This document shows positions 31,555 to 41,191 of a stretch of 64,000 nt of DNA, in pieces. The notes under the pieces were generated by a model, which worked only from the letters and a program-made list of their open reading frames with translations, was not told where the DNA came from and ran no database searches. This stretch comes from Acinetobacter nectaris CIP 110549. Its GTDB lineage: Bacteria > Pseudomonadota > Gammaproteobacteria > Pseudomonadales > Moraxellaceae. A program made the position numbers and the translations under genes. The DNA lies in contig NZ_KI530734.1 of assembly GCF_000488215.1 (NCBI RefSeq), forward strand, positions 62,001 through 126,000. The letters run 5' to 3'. The stretch's first letter is position 1; each line of letters starts with the position of its first letter.

Positions 31555-32532
31555 ATGAGTCGCGCCATCTCTCATATTGATACATTTCAGGGCTTAATTC
31601 TTGCCCTTCAAAACTACTGGGCTGAGCAAGGCTGTGTTGTTCTACAACCTTACGATATGGAAATGGGTGCAGGAACATTCCACACCGCAACTTTCTTACG
31701 TGCGCTAGGGCCAGAAACTTGGAATGCTGCTTATGTTCAACCTTCTCGTCGCCCTAAAGATGGACGTTATGGTGAAAACCCAAACCGCCTACAACATTAC
31801 TATCAATTCCAAGTTGCGCTAAAACCAAATCCTGACAATATACAACAGCTTTATTTAGACTCTCTTAAAGCGATTGGTATAGACCCACTTGTACATGACA
31901 TTCGTTTTGTTGAAGACAACTGGGAATCTCCAACACTAGGTGCATGGGGACTTGGTTGGGAGGTTTGGCTCAACGGTATGGAAGTAACACAATTTACCTA
32001 CTTCCAACAAGTCGGTGGGATTGAATGCTACCCTGTAACAGGTGAGATTACCTATGGTCTTGAGCGTTTAGCCATGTATTTACAAGGTGTCGATTCAGTC
32101 TATGACCTAGTTTGGACAAAAGGACAGTTTGGTACAGTGACATATGGTGATGTATTCCATCAAAATGAAGTTGAACAATCGACATATAATTTCGAATATG
32201 CACCTGTTGAAAAACTCTTTGAACTTTTTGACTTCTACGAAGCAGAAGCAACACGCTTAACAGAAGTAGATTTACCTCTACCTGCTTATGAACAAGTGAT
32301 TAAAGCATCTCATGCATTTAACCTATTAGATGCTCGTGGCGCTATCTCTGTGACAGAACGTCAGCGCTATATTTTACGTGTTCGTACACTCTCTCGTGCA
32401 ATTGCTCAAAGCTATGTGGAAGCACGTGCAAAATTAGGCTTCCCAATGGCTGAGCCTCATTTAAGAGATGAGGTACTCGCAGAGTTAAAATTACAAGCTG
32501 AAAATGAAGCAGCAAAAGCGGAGAAAAAATAA
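31555..32532 (+). CDS. glyQ: Glycyl-tRNA synthetase alpha subunit
   Basis: The 325-residue catalytic alpha subunit of the alpha2-beta2 glycyl-tRNA synthetase carries the class II active site. The segments [25 protein letters not shown] and, further on, the conserved [17 protein letters not shown] core are clear. It overlaps glyS by one base (TAATG), so subunits are translationally coupled. A TATAAT at 31535-31540 just upstream could be its -10. Confidence 0.97.
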   Translation: MSRAISHIDTFQGLILALQNYWAEQGCVVLQPYDMEMGAGTFHTATFLRALGPETWNAAYVQPSRRPKDGRYGENPNRLQHYYQFQVALKPNPDNIQQLYLDSLKAIGIDPLVHDIRFVEDNWESPTLGAWGLGWEVWLNGMEVTQFTYFQQVGGIECYPVTGEITYGLERLAMYLQGVDSVYDLVWTKGQFGTVTYGDVFHQNEVEQSTYNFEYAPVEKLFELFDFYEAEATRLTEVDLPLPAYEQVIKASHAFNLLDARGAISVTERQRYILRVRTLSRAIAQSYVEARAKLGFPMAEPHLRDEVLAELKLQAENEAAKAEKK

Positions 32533-34601
32533 TGACTAAACATACTGTATTATTTGAACTCGGCTGTGAAGAGCTTCCACCGAAAAGCTTAAAAAAATTA
32601 CGCGATGCGTTAAAAGCCAATACTGAAAAAGGCTTAAATGATGCTGGGCTTCAGTTTTCTACAATTGAGGCATATGCTGCACCGCGCCGTCTTGCACTAA
32701 AAATTGTAGATGTAGACAGTGCACAAGCAGATACAAAAAAACGCTTTGATGGCCCTGCTGTACCTGCTGCATATGATGCTGAAGGTAACCCAACAAAAGC
32801 ATTAGAAGGCTTTATGCGTGGTCAAGGCATTACCCTAGACCAAGTAGAAAAATTTCAAGCAGGTAAAGTTGAGAAAGTCTGCTATTACAAAGAAATTAAA
32901 GGGCAAGATTTAGATACCCTACTTCCTACGATTTTACAACATGCTTTAGATCAACTACCTATTGCTAAACGCATGCGCTCTGCTGCAAGCCGTACAGAAT
33001 TTGTACGACCTGTAAAATGGGTTGTTTTGCTTAAAGATGATCAAGTGATTCAAGCGACAATTCAAGATCATCCTACAGGTGCTATCACTTATGGACATCG
33101 CTTCCATAACCCTGAGGCAATTACGCTAGCACATGCAAATGAATACCTTGCAGCACTAGAAAAAGCATATGTTGTTGCTGACTTTTCAAAACGCCAAGAA
33201 ACGATTCAAGCTCAAGTGAAAGTACTTGCAGACGAAGTTAATGCAACTGCTATTGTACCAAATGACTTACTAGATGAAGTAACTGCACTTGTAGAATGGC
33301 CTGTAGCATTAAGAGCAACTTTTGAAGAGCGCTATCTTGCTGTACCACAAGAAGCACTTATTACAACCATGCAAGACAACCAGAAATACTTCTGTTTGAT
33401 CAATAGCGAAAATCAATTACAACCTTACTTCATTACTGTATCGAACATTAAGTCGAAAGACCCAAGTCAGATCATTGAAGGGAACGAAAAAGTTGTTCGC
33501 CCACGTTTAAGTGATGCCGAATTCTTCTTTCTACAAGACCAGAAACAACCACTTGCAAGCCGTTCAGAAAAACTTGCAAAAATGGTATTCCAAGCACAGC
33601 TTGGTACACTTTGGGATAAATCTAAACGCATTGCACAGCTTGCTCAACAAATTGCACAAATTACAGGTGCAAATACAGCAGATGCAGAAAAAGCAGCACA
33701 CCTTGCAAAATGTGACTTAACCTCTGAACTTGTGGGCGAATTTCCTGAATTACAAGGAATTGCAGGTACATATTACGCACGTATCGAAGGTGAAAATGAT
33801 GAAGTAGCTGAAGCTTTAGGTGAACAGTATCTACCTAAATTTGCAGGTGATGCTTTACCAAAGACAAAAACAGGTACAACACTTGCGCTTGCAGACCGCC
33901 TAGATACCCTTGTTGGTATCTTTGGCATTGGACAAGCACCCACAGGTTCAAAAGATCCATTTGCGCTTAGACGCTCTGCTATTGGTATCTTACGTTTAAT
34001 TATTGAAAATAAGTTGAATGTAACGATTGAAACGTTAGTTAACTTTGCACTCAATGCTTACGGTGACGTAATTCAAGACCATGAAAAAACACGTACCGAT
34101 GCAGTTTCTTTCCTAGAAGGACGTTATCGTGCAAAGTATGAAGACCAAGGTGTGGCTGTAGATGTACTTCAAGCGGTACAAGCTCTTTCTCCAAGCTCAC
34201 CATTAGACTTTGACCGCCGTGTAAATGCAGTCAATCACTTCCGTACGCTTCCCGAAGCAAGCGCCCTTGCTGCTGCCAATAAACGCGTTGCAAATATTCT
34301 TGCAAAAGAGAATGTGGCTGAAGACAACATTGCTGAAGATAAGCTGATTGAAGATGCTGAAAAAGCTCTTTATGCTGCCATTCAGAATATTGAACCAATT
34401 GTTCAACCATTACTTAAAGAGCAGAACTACACTGAGGCATTGACACACCTTGCACAATTACGCGAGCCTGTAGATGCTTTCTTTGATCATGTAATGGTTA
34501 TGGCAGATGATGAAGCATTAAAAGCTAACCGCTTACGCTTACTCACTCGCCTACGCCAGTTATTTACAGCAATTGCAGACATCTCAGTTTTACAAAACTA
34601 G
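32532..34601 (+). CDS. glyS: Glycyl-tRNA synthetase beta subunit
   Basis: The 689-residue beta subunit, beginning [16 protein letters not shown], is needed for tRNA-Gly recognition. The conserved [13 protein letters not shown] region is near residue 480, and the C-terminal part resembles an anticodon-binding domain. The ATG overlaps the glyQ stop, and a strong terminator follows. Length is normal. Confidence 0.97.
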   Translation: MTKHTVLFELGCEELPPKSLKKLRDALKANTEKGLNDAGLQFSTIEAYAAPRRLALKIVDVDSAQADTKKRFDGPAVPAAYDAEGNPTKALEGFMRGQGITLDQVEKFQAGKVEKVCYYKEIKGQDLDTLLPTILQHALDQLPIAKRMRSAASRTEFVRPVKWVVLLKDDQVIQATIQDHPTGAITYGHRFHNPEAITLAHANEYLAALEKAYVVADFSKRQETIQAQVKVLADEVNATAIVPNDLLDEVTALVEWPVALRATFEERYLAVPQEALITTMQDNQKYFCLINSENQLQPYFITVSNIKSKDPSQIIEGNEKVVRPRLSDAEFFFLQDQKQPLASRSEKLAKMVFQAQLGTLWDKSKRIAQLAQQIAQITGANTADAEKAAHLAKCDLTSELVGEFPELQGIAGTYYARIEGENDEVAEALGEQYLPKFAGDALPKTKTGTTLALADRLDTLVGIFGIGQAPTGSKDPFALRRSAIGILRLIIENKLNVTIETLVNFALNAYGDVIQDHEKTRTDAVSFLEGRYRAKYEDQGVAVDVLQAVQALSPSSPLDFDRRVNAVNHFRTLPEASALAAANKRVANILAKENVAEDNIAEDKLIEDAEKALYAAIQNIEPIVQPLLKEQNYTEALTHLAQLREPVDAFFDHVMVMADDEALKANRLRLLTRLRQLFTAIADISVLQN

Positions 34602-34616
34602 TCCATACTTATCAGT

Positions 34617-34644
34617 AAAAAAGCGCTCATCTGAGCGCTTTTTT
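34617..34644. terminator. Terminator after glyS
   Basis: A perfect 13-bp stem (34617-34629 with 34632-34644) of A6-GCGCTCA and its complement has a 2-nt loop as drawn. It serves glyS and may also stop the convergent gene. Confidence 0.85.
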
Positions 34645-34656
34645 CTATATTTAATA

Positions 34657-35919
34657 TTAAACTAAAATTAATTTTTCATTATCACTGACAGGTGCTTCTA
34701 CAAAACTGCATAGTCCATGATCATCAGTATTTAAATTTAAATTTTTATAACTAATCACATAATAATCTAAATATTTTTTAAGTACCAACGGATTCATATC
34801 ACTTGTCAGAGCATCATCTTCTTTAAATAACTTCATGACACGGCGATCATTCATTGCAATTAAATAACGCTCGCTATTTAGCTCTACTTTCACCAGACAG
34901 CTCGATTTTGCCATTAAAGGAAGTAAGTATTTATGGTTTAAATCAATCGCATCTTGTGAATAACTTTCCACTTTATTACTAATCACATTAAATACTAGAA
35001 AACTGCCGAAGCTATCTTGTAGCTGTTGACGACTTTCTTGTGGCAAATTAACTTTAATTCCAAGTTTTTGTAAGTCTTGCTCTGTCACCTGACGGCGACT
35101 TAGCATCACACGAGTAATGAGCTGTTTAAGGGTTGGGTCTAAATATTGTGCATCGAGTTGCAAATCATTATTCTTTAAAATACGACCCAGTGCCTTACTA
35201 TGGCGTGACATCAAATTACCAATTACATTACGATAGTAAAACTTACTTTTCTTTTTCACCTGACGCATTTGCTCATAGAAATAAGGCTGGTCTAGGTCAT
35301 GTCGAATAAAATCATTTAACAAGCTCGAACTTGCCAAAACTGACAAAGCTTCATGTCCTGTAAATGGAAGATTAAGTGTCATCACAGCAGGTAAAATTTG
35401 TTTTATTTTTAAATAATGCTCTCGGTCATTCTCATAATATGGGTCATACACAATAATATAGTCCGTGTCTTTAGAGACATCTTGTTCTTGTATTTTCATA
35501 TCACGATGCAGACTGACATCAAAAAACTCTGCATAACGGCGATCTTCAACTTCTTGAGGATCAATCGTAAACTGTGGAACAAATGCAATTGCACGTGACA
35601 TATTCAACAATTTGGAATATTTTAAGACAGCATAGCCCCCCATTGAACCGCCATAGCCAACAACCGTTTTAAATTGGGCTAAATATGGTGCGACTGCCTC
35701 CATCATATTCTGCATGCTTTCTACAGGAAACCATGACTTTTCTTTTGGCATAATGCCAATAACATTGTAGTCATATTTCATTAAAGATTTTTCGGCATTA
35801 ATACTTAAGCCTTTCGCACGAGTGATTAAATCACCAAACGAAAAAATCAACTCTTCTGAGTTACCTTTCAGAAAAATAACTCTGATTTGTTCGTCTTCAA
35901 AAATTATTTGCTTATCCAT
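34657..35919 (-). CDS. Putative alpha/beta-hydrolase, function unknown
   Basis: The 420-residue protein has an N-terminal region (about 1-200) with the layout of a serine alpha/beta-hydrolase: a nucleophile elbow GYGGSMGGY with Ser92, a candidate acid Asp159 or Asp165 in VYDPYYENDREH and His189 in FTGHEAL. The order Ser-Asp-His and the spacing fit the fold. The C-terminal half (about 200-420) is not recognised; it has a basic helix-rich stretch (RQVKKKSKFYYRN) and a possible beta-rich end. No signal peptide or membrane segment is seen. It is transcribed alone and divergent from the unknown gene at 36259. Confidence 0.75.
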   Translation of the reverse strand: MDKQIIFEDEQIRVIFLKGNSEELIFSFGDLITRAKGLSINAEKSLMKYDYNVIGIMPKEKSWFPVESMQNMMEAVAPYLAQFKTVVGYGGSMGGYAVLKYSKLLNMSRAIAFVPQFTIDPQEVEDRRYAEFFDVSLHRDMKIQEQDVSKDTDYIIVYDPYYENDREHYLKIKQILPAVMTLNLPFTGHEALSVLASSSLLNDFIRHDLDQPYFYEQMRQVKKKSKFYYRNVIGNLMSRHSKALGRILKNNDLQLDAQYLDPTLKQLITRVMLSRRQVTEQDLQKLGIKVNLPQESRQQLQDSFGSFLVFNVISNKVESYSQDAIDLNHKYLLPLMAKSSCLVKVELNSERYLIAMNDRRVMKLFKEDDALTSDMNPLVLKKYLDYYVISYKNLNLNTDDHGLCSFVEAPVSDNEKLILV

Positions 35920-36258
35920 TACACACCGAAATTTAAAAATGAATGGCGACCTAAAAATCAGATGCCATAATAGAAAGATATAAGGGCAAAACTATTTTTT
36001 TATAGTGCCAAATCAAATGAATTGTATAAATATAACATTTTTGCTCAAACTTATGTAAAAGAGAAATTCTTGCTAAGAAGTCACACATAAAGCAAGATTA
36101 ATGCATACTAGTACACATTTTCATCAAATTTAAAAAATAAATACAATTTTTTCCCTATAAAAAAGACAATGGAATTCAGCAACTTCATGAAAATGTCATA
36201 TCAATTTGTAAGAGTATTGCTACAAAGTTAATCATCTGTCCATCTTGGAATCTGGGGC
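35920..36258. other. AT-rich gap between two divergent unknown genes
   Basis: The 339 bp hold no good coding frame. They are rich in A/T runs with no clear -35/-10 pair or long dyad. They must contain the promoters of both flanking genes. Confidence 0.5.
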
Positions 36259-36846
36259 ATGCAATATATAAGAACATCTGAAGGATTTGCGGCATTACAA
36301 AATCGAGACCGCGCTCTTTCCTCTAAACAAAGACAACTACTTCTTCTTATCGGCACAAGTGATTTCGAAAAACTTTCATCTGCTGTCAAAGAAAAACTAT
36401 GTACTTCTGAAGTACTAGGTGGATTACTTTCACTAGGGTTCATTCGAAAAAATCAGGAAACTACTGCTGTTGTAGAGCCTATTGAAAAGCCAAAAGAAGT
36501 CGTCAATACACCAACTCTTACGGAGGAAACTCAACCAGCAGCTATTAAAACTGAACCTGCACCAAGTATTGCAACACCTGTTGCAAAAGATGCAGAAGAA
36601 TATGATATTGAATTTAGTTTCGACAACATGAAACAGATGATGGTCGATGCGCTGCAAAAACATTGTGGCTTAATGGGTAAAGCACATATTCGATATATTA
36701 ATGGCTGTACTACAATTTTAGAACTAAAACGTTCACATATGACAGTTGTTACATTACTACAAGAAAGCAGAATGCCTCAGCCTGAAATACGCCGCCTAAC
36801 AAAAATTTTACAGCGTTTTTATCAACTTAGTAGTGAAACTGCATAA
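36259..36846 (+). CDS. Conserved-looking protein of unknown function
   Basis: The 195-residue protein has two folded parts joined by a Pro/Thr/Glu-rich linker (about 73-115). The N-terminal part (about 1-70; TSEGFAALQNRDRALSS, then KQRQLLLLIGTSDFEKL) looks like a small winged-helix-type module that is seen fused to other domains in betaproteobacteria and relatives. The C-terminal part (about 116-195) is helical, beginning YDIEFSFDNMKQMMVDAL. I can name no function. GGA lies about 11 nt upstream of the ATG and the nearer GGGG is too close to the start. It is alone and followed by a terminator. Confidence 0.7.
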   Translation: MQYIRTSEGFAALQNRDRALSSKQRQLLLLIGTSDFEKLSSAVKEKLCTSEVLGGLLSLGFIRKNQETTAVVEPIEKPKEVVNTPTLTEETQPAAIKTEPAPSIATPVAKDAEEYDIEFSFDNMKQMMVDALQKHCGLMGKAHIRYINGCTTILELKRSHMTVVTLLQESRMPQPEIRRLTKILQRFYQLSSETA

Positions 36847-36877
36847 ATCATCATATAAAAAACTGTTATAAGATTCC

Positions 36878-36910
36878 AAAGCAATGAGATTTTCCTCTCA
36901 TTGCTTTTTT
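36878..36910. terminator. Terminator between convergent genes
   Basis: Stem AAAGCAATGAGA/TCTCATTGCTTT (36878-36889, 36896-36907) is followed by T's. Confidence 0.85.
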
Positions 36911-36916
36911 AATATA

Positions 36917-37765
36917 TTAAAACTCTTCATATATTGCTGGATCTTGGTCTTGCAAACGCCCAGTCGATTTACTTAAAGCATTAATTTCAGTAATTTGCTC
37001 ATCTGTTAAACCAAAATCAAAGATAGACTTATTTTCAACCTGATTTTTCGTACTGGTTGCCTTTGGAATAGTAATCACACCCAACTGAAACTGCCATCTT
37101 AAAATAATTTGTGGCACTGTTTTACCAACATCTGCCGCAATTTTCTCTAATGTAGGATGATGTAAAATATCACTGGCGCGACCTAATGGACTCCATGCCA
37201 TAGTCACAATACCATTTCTTTGGTTATATTCTCTGGTTTCTTGCTGATTAAAAAATGGATGGATTTCCAACTGGTTAACAACAGGAACAACTCCTGTTTC
37301 TTGCTTTAACAACTCTATATGTTCAGGTAAAAAATTACTTACGCCAATCGACTTAATTTGACCTCTTTTCTGTGCTTCTATTAAAGCCTGCCATGCTTCA
37401 ACAAACAGCCCCTGTTTTGGGTTTGGCCAATGAATAAGGTATAAGTCGTAATAACTCAGTTGTGCACGAAAGAGCGATTCTTCAATTGTTTCAAGTGCTG
37501 CATCATATGCATGATGTCTTCCCGGTAATTTAGAAGTAATAATAAACTCTTCTCTTTCTATACCCGAGCGTTGTACAGCCTGCCCCACAGCACCTTCATT
37601 TTCATAATTAAATGCTGTATCTAGCATACGATAACCTTGCTCAATCGCGCCAAGCATCGTTTCTACACCATTATTTCCCTTTAAAGTGTATGTACCAAAC
37701 CCAATTGCGGGAATACCGTATCCATCATGTAATGTATGAACAGGAATACTCTGTTGTAATGCCAT
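36917..37765 (-). CDS. Aldo/keto reductase
   Basis: The 282-residue NADPH-dependent oxidoreductase has the full catalytic tetrad Asp49, Tyr54, Lys80 and His113 (in GYRMLDTAFNYEN, ITSKLPG, LIHWPNP). The C-terminal IPKATSTKNQVEN is the cofactor-binding block. It is of the DkgA/DkgB-like short AKR type; the substrate is unknown. I start at 37765 because GGAG is 6 nt upstream; the ATGs at 37780 and 37777 overlap that site. Confidence 0.92.
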   Translation of the reverse strand: MALQQSIPVHTLHDGYGIPAIGFGTYTLKGNNGVETMLGAIEQGYRMLDTAFNYENEGAVGQAVQRSGIEREEFIITSKLPGRHHAYDAALETIEESLFRAQLSYYDLYLIHWPNPKQGLFVEAWQALIEAQKRGQIKSIGVSNFLPEHIELLKQETGVVPVVNQLEIHPFFNQQETREYNQRNGIVTMAWSPLGRASDILHHPTLEKIAADVGKTVPQIILRWQFQLGVITIPKATSTKNQVENKSIFDFGLTDEQITEINALSKSTGRLQDQDPAIYEEF

Positions 37766-37944
37766 ATTCAACTCCATCATTTATATATTAAAAAAGTAAT
37801 ATTTCTTTTAGTGACTATATAAAATTCTCTGCTAAAGAATATTTAGTATATCTGTTCCTGTTTATTTCTATACATCAATCCTCATTTCAGCTTAACCAAT
37901 TATGATGAAAGAATAAATAAGAGACACAGGTTAAAAACATTATT

Positions 37945-38721
37945 ATGAAACAAGAAATTCATCCAACAGCTAAACAGGGTTTTGGTCAAGATGCCTCAAT
38001 GTATGAGTATGCGCGACCAAACTATCCATCTGCTATTACTTCATGGTTAACAGAAGATATCGGTTTAAACTCATCAACAACAGCTATAGATCTCGCAGCT
38101 GGTACAGGTAAATTCACACACTATTTAGCAGAAACACAAAGTAAAATAATCGCTGTTGAACCAGTCAAAGCAATGGCAGAACAATTTGAGCAACAACACC
38201 CTAACATTCCTCTCATTTCAGCTTTTAGTCATGATATTCCTTTAGAAAACCAAAGTGTCGATGCCATTGTATCTGCTCAGGCTTTTCATTGGTTTGCTCA
38301 TATAGATACCTTACAAGAAGTACATCGCCTTTTAAAGCCTGAAGGACATTTTGGTCTTATTTGGAATTATCGCGATACATCATATCCATGGGTGCAGGCC
38401 ATTTCAGAGGTAATCGCTTCATTTGAAGACAATACCCCTCGGTTTCATCACCAAAAATGGCAATATGCTTTCGAGCATCAAAACTTATTTTTAAAAAAAT
38501 CTGAGAAAGAATTTAGCTATACTCATACAGGTACAGTGGAAAAAGTTGTTTGTCAGCGCCTTCGCTCTACAAGCTTTATTGCTGCCCTACCTTTAAACGA
38601 ACAAGAACGTATTCAGAAAACATTAGAAAGTATTGTTTATGATTATCTTAACAAGACACCTACAGATATTATTGACTTTCCATACTGTACTTATACTTAC
38701 GATTTTATCCGTTTAGAATAA
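37945..38721 (+). CDS. Class I SAM-dependent methyltransferase
   Basis: The 258-residue protein has the Rossmann motif I AIDLAAGTGKFTHYL (about 47-61), an acidic motif after VIAVEPVKAMAE, and LKPEGHFGLIWN motif III. It resembles the UbiE/Trm9-like or crotonobetainyl-type small methyltransferases (Methyltransf_11). The substrate is not known. It is followed 25 bp later by a lipoprotein gene and may share its transcript. Confidence 0.88.
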   Translation: MKQEIHPTAKQGFGQDASMYEYARPNYPSAITSWLTEDIGLNSSTTAIDLAAGTGKFTHYLAETQSKIIAVEPVKAMAEQFEQQHPNIPLISAFSHDIPLENQSVDAIVSAQAFHWFAHIDTLQEVHRLLKPEGHFGLIWNYRDTSYPWVQAISEVIASFEDNTPRFHHQKWQYAFEHQNLFLKKSEKEFSYTHTGTVEKVVCQRLRSTSFIAALPLNEQERIQKTLESIVYDYLNKTPTDIIDFPYCTYTYDFIRLE

Positions 38722-38746
38722 ATTAAAGGTTCTTGAACATAGCTCT

Positions 38747-39259
38747 ATGAAACATCCAAAAATATACACAACTTTGTTATTCAGTATCTTGGCAATTCAC
38801 CTTGGGGGTTGCCAAGAAAAAGATACAAAGCCTTCAGCTAACCCAACTAAAAAAGAAGTTAGTGTACAAACAAATATACGCTCATTTAAAGCGACTCAAG
38901 AAGATATCGATGATATTCAGCAGCTTGACCAGTTCAATGATGACTTTAGTACAACCACTCAAGGTATTTACAATGAACTCGTCCAACTTAAACAACAAAA
39001 TATTCTAAGAGAAGACTATATACTACAAAGGAAATATGAGCAGGCACGTGCAGCAGTAAATATGTTAGATGATCTTGATTTAAAAACTGACCAAGGACAC
39101 TATATTCAAGGTTTATTAAATCAATACTGGCAACAGCAGGCGGCTTTTTTAAAAAGTAAGACTCAACTGACCAATGAGCACCCTACTCCTGCCAATATTC
39201 AAATTTTAACTCAAGCAGAGCAACAGCTTATTGCTTGGAAAAAACAATCTACGACTTAA
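38747..39259 (+). CDS. Putative lipoprotein, helical, unknown function
   Basis: The 170-residue protein begins MKHPKIYTTLL, has a hydrophobic segment and the lipobox HLGGC at about residues 18-22. The mature protein is polar, mostly helical and Gln/Asp-rich with no cysteines, so it may be a coiled-coil periplasmic lipoprotein. I do not recognise it. It ends only 3 bp from the convergent I42-type gene, with no visible terminator. Confidence 0.78.
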   Translation: MKHPKIYTTLLFSILAIHLGGCQEKDTKPSANPTKKEVSVQTNIRSFKATQEDIDDIQQLDQFNDDFSTTTQGIYNELVQLKQQNILREDYILQRKYEQARAAVNMLDDLDLKTDQGHYIQGLLNQYWQQQAAFLKSKTQLTNEHPTPANIQILTQAEQQLIAWKKQSTT

Positions 39260-39262
39260 ACA

Positions 39263-39676
39263 TTAAGAAATACGTATACGACATTGCCAGCTCTCAGCAG
39301 GAGCTGCAGTTTTCTCCCATGGACGGACATATACCAAACGTATTTCTTCCTCCCCTTGTTGCTCTGCATCAAACTGATAAATTTTTTCTGCGGTTTGTCC
39401 AACAAGCGGTTTATCTTCCTCTTGTTTGGGCTTTTGCTCCTCTTCATCTACACTAAAAAGTTTTAATGGTTCAACCAATTGCCACTGATATCCTGTACTC
39501 GGGTTTTCAGGCGCATGGAACATTAAACTTTGTCCAACTTTCATTTCTAGCAATGCAGGGCATTTTTGCTTTAATGTGAAAACATGTGTTTTCCCATCCA
39601 CAGTTGGACTACTGCTGTAACAGCCAACCAATAACAATCCCATACAGAGCGCGCTGATGCAAAGTGCATATTTCAT
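39263..39676 (-). CDS. Chagasin-like protease-inhibitor lipoprotein (family I42)
   Basis: The 137-residue protein has a lipobox LLVGC (Cys19) and then a beta-sandwich with the I42 inhibitor landmarks: NPSTGYQW at 58-65 (the chagasin NPTTGY loop) and RPWE at 118-121. The fold inhibits papain-like cysteine proteases by three loops; those loops seem intact. An insertion rich in Glu, Lys and Gln lies at about 77-92. It is probably anchored in the outer membrane or periplasm, against environmental or host proteases. The target protease is unknown. Confidence 0.88.
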   Translation of the reverse strand: MKYALCISALCMGLLLVGCYSSSPTVDGKTHVFTLKQKCPALLEMKVGQSLMFHAPENPSTGYQWQLVEPLKLFSVDEEEQKPKQEEDKPLVGQTAEKIYQFDAEQQGEEEIRLVYVRPWEKTAAPAESWQCRIRIS

Positions 39677-39844
39677 TTTTGCTCACTCGTTTTTATATCA
39701 TTATTCCATTATTAAAAGCATCGTCACTGACCTACGACACTCTCAGAATATAATACATTAAACCCAAGCAATGAAACTTTTCAATCTATAAATTTGACTT
39801 TTGAGTAAATAAAAATAGATTATTTTTACATTAAATTTCACCTA

Positions 39845-40309
39845 TCAAAATTGGTTAATTCTAATCATTTCAAAGCGCACTCGACCTGCTTGAATTGCTC
39901 TTGCAATAGCTTGCTGACCTTTAGTTAAGCGTGCACCGCCACTTTTAATATCAATGAGCACCACTTCGATTTCATCAGCATGTGCCTCTCCATCACGAAA
40001 ATCACTATAGTTATTAAATACAACATAATCTATTGGATCTCCTAAAAATCGAGCATCTGCAGGTAAGTATTCAAACTCAGGAAATAACGGTGCAAATTGC
40101 TCTGCCATCTTTCCTTTTAAAACAGCTCGACTGGTATTTACACTCCTTTTTCTAGCTTCTGCTAAAGCTTCCTGATGTTCTAGTTCTAATTCTGCAATAT
40201 ATTGCTCATATTCAGCCTGAATTTTTCCATTTCTGAAACTAGACAAAAATATTGTTGTTAGAATTGCCCCAATAAAGCCACCAATTAATGCTGAAATCCA
40301 GATGGACAT
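39845..40309 (-). CDS. Holliday junction resolvase-like protein (Endonuc_Holl family)
   Basis: The 154-residue protein has one N-terminal membrane segment (about 5-24), a short coiled coil (about 30-55) and a nuclease-like domain with PIDYVVFNN and EIEVVLIDIKSGGARLT (Asp-Glu-x-Lys order, like the PD-(D/E)xK core). This is the pattern of the PF10107-type family, whose biochemical function is not established. A membrane-tethered nuclease-like domain is notable. It is divergent from an orphan ParA gene. Confidence 0.82.
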   Translation of the reverse strand: MSIWISALIGGFIGAILTTIFLSSFRNGKIQAEYEQYIAELELEHQEALAEARKRSVNTSRAVLKGKMAEQFAPLFPEFEYLPADARFLGDPIDYVVFNNYSDFRDGEAHADEIEVVLIDIKSGGARLTKGQQAIARAIQAGRVRFEMIRINQF

Positions 40310-40454
40310 TCGTTATTTTTCCTGTTATTCATAGTGAAAGAAATTAATCTCCCAAATTTTAACATCACAACAATCTAGATCCTCAGTTGTTATAAATGTT
40401 AATTTTTTGTTAAAAAGATGTTACATTATTACAAATCAGAATATACGATCTCTC

Positions 40455-41099
40455 ATGAAAACAATTTTAGTTGCAAACCAAAAAGGCGGATGTGGAAAAA
40501 CCAATACAGCAATTACGATTGCAACTGCACTGGCTGCAAAAGGCTATCAAGTCGCTTTAGCAGATGCAGATACTCAGAAATCAACATTACAATGGCTGAA
40601 GCAACGCCCAGATACAGCATATAAGATTCGCTCACTCGATTGGAGAAATGAGAATTCAATTGGTGATGTACCTAAAGATATCGAATATCTGATTATTGAT
40701 GCTCCTGGTGCTGTTTCTGGAGAACATGCAGAACAGCTTATTAGCGAAAGCCACGCAATTATTACACCATTACAACCTTCTTTTTTCGATCTAAATAGTA
40801 CAAAAAAATTCTTAAAACGTTTACAAGATATTAAAAGAATTCGTAAAGGAAAAGTAGATATCTTACTGCTTGCCAATCGTGTGAAATATCACAGTATGAA
40901 ATCGCAAGAAGTTCAAGATTTCTTTAAAAAGGTTGAGCATGAACCAATCGCATGGATTTCTGAACGTACCGCTTACGGACAGCAAGCAATGCAAGGTTTA
41001 AGTATTTTTGACCATCAACAAAAACGTTTTGTAGATATTCAAAAACAATGGCAGCCCATTTTAGATCGTATTATTGAAGATGATACGGAATGGTTTTAA
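40455..41099 (+). CDS. Orphan ParA-family ATPase
   Basis: The 214-residue ATPase shows the deviant Walker A KGGCGKTNTA (starting near residue 10), Walker A' and B (YLIIDAPG about 77-84), and a switch near ITPLQPSFFDLN. It matches the short ParA/Soj type that positions proteins or small plasmids; no ParB follows, so it is an orphan. I start at 40455 (MKTILVANQ) by family alignment, since the longer frame from 40407 opens with TTG and adds 16 unrelated residues. An AI-2E-type permease follows after 92 bp. Confidence 0.9.
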   Translation: MKTILVANQKGGCGKTNTAITIATALAAKGYQVALADADTQKSTLQWLKQRPDTAYKIRSLDWRNENSIGDVPKDIEYLIIDAPGAVSGEHAEQLISESHAIITPLQPSFFDLNSTKKFLKRLQDIKRIRKGKVDILLLANRVKYHSMKSQEVQDFFKKVEHEPIAWISERTAYGQQAMQGLSIFDHQQKRFVDIQKQWQPILDRIIEDDTEWF

Positions 41100-41191
41100 G
41101 CCACTAAATTACTCATAAATATTAAGGGACTTATCTTCTATGCCTTGCTTATTGCCTATTTACTTCCATTTGAGAAAATAACAGAGCAAAA

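Noticed and set aside
40407..40454. N-terminal extension of the ParA gene from TTG
   Set aside because: The extra 16 residues are not ParA-like; the ATG at 40455 gives the family start.
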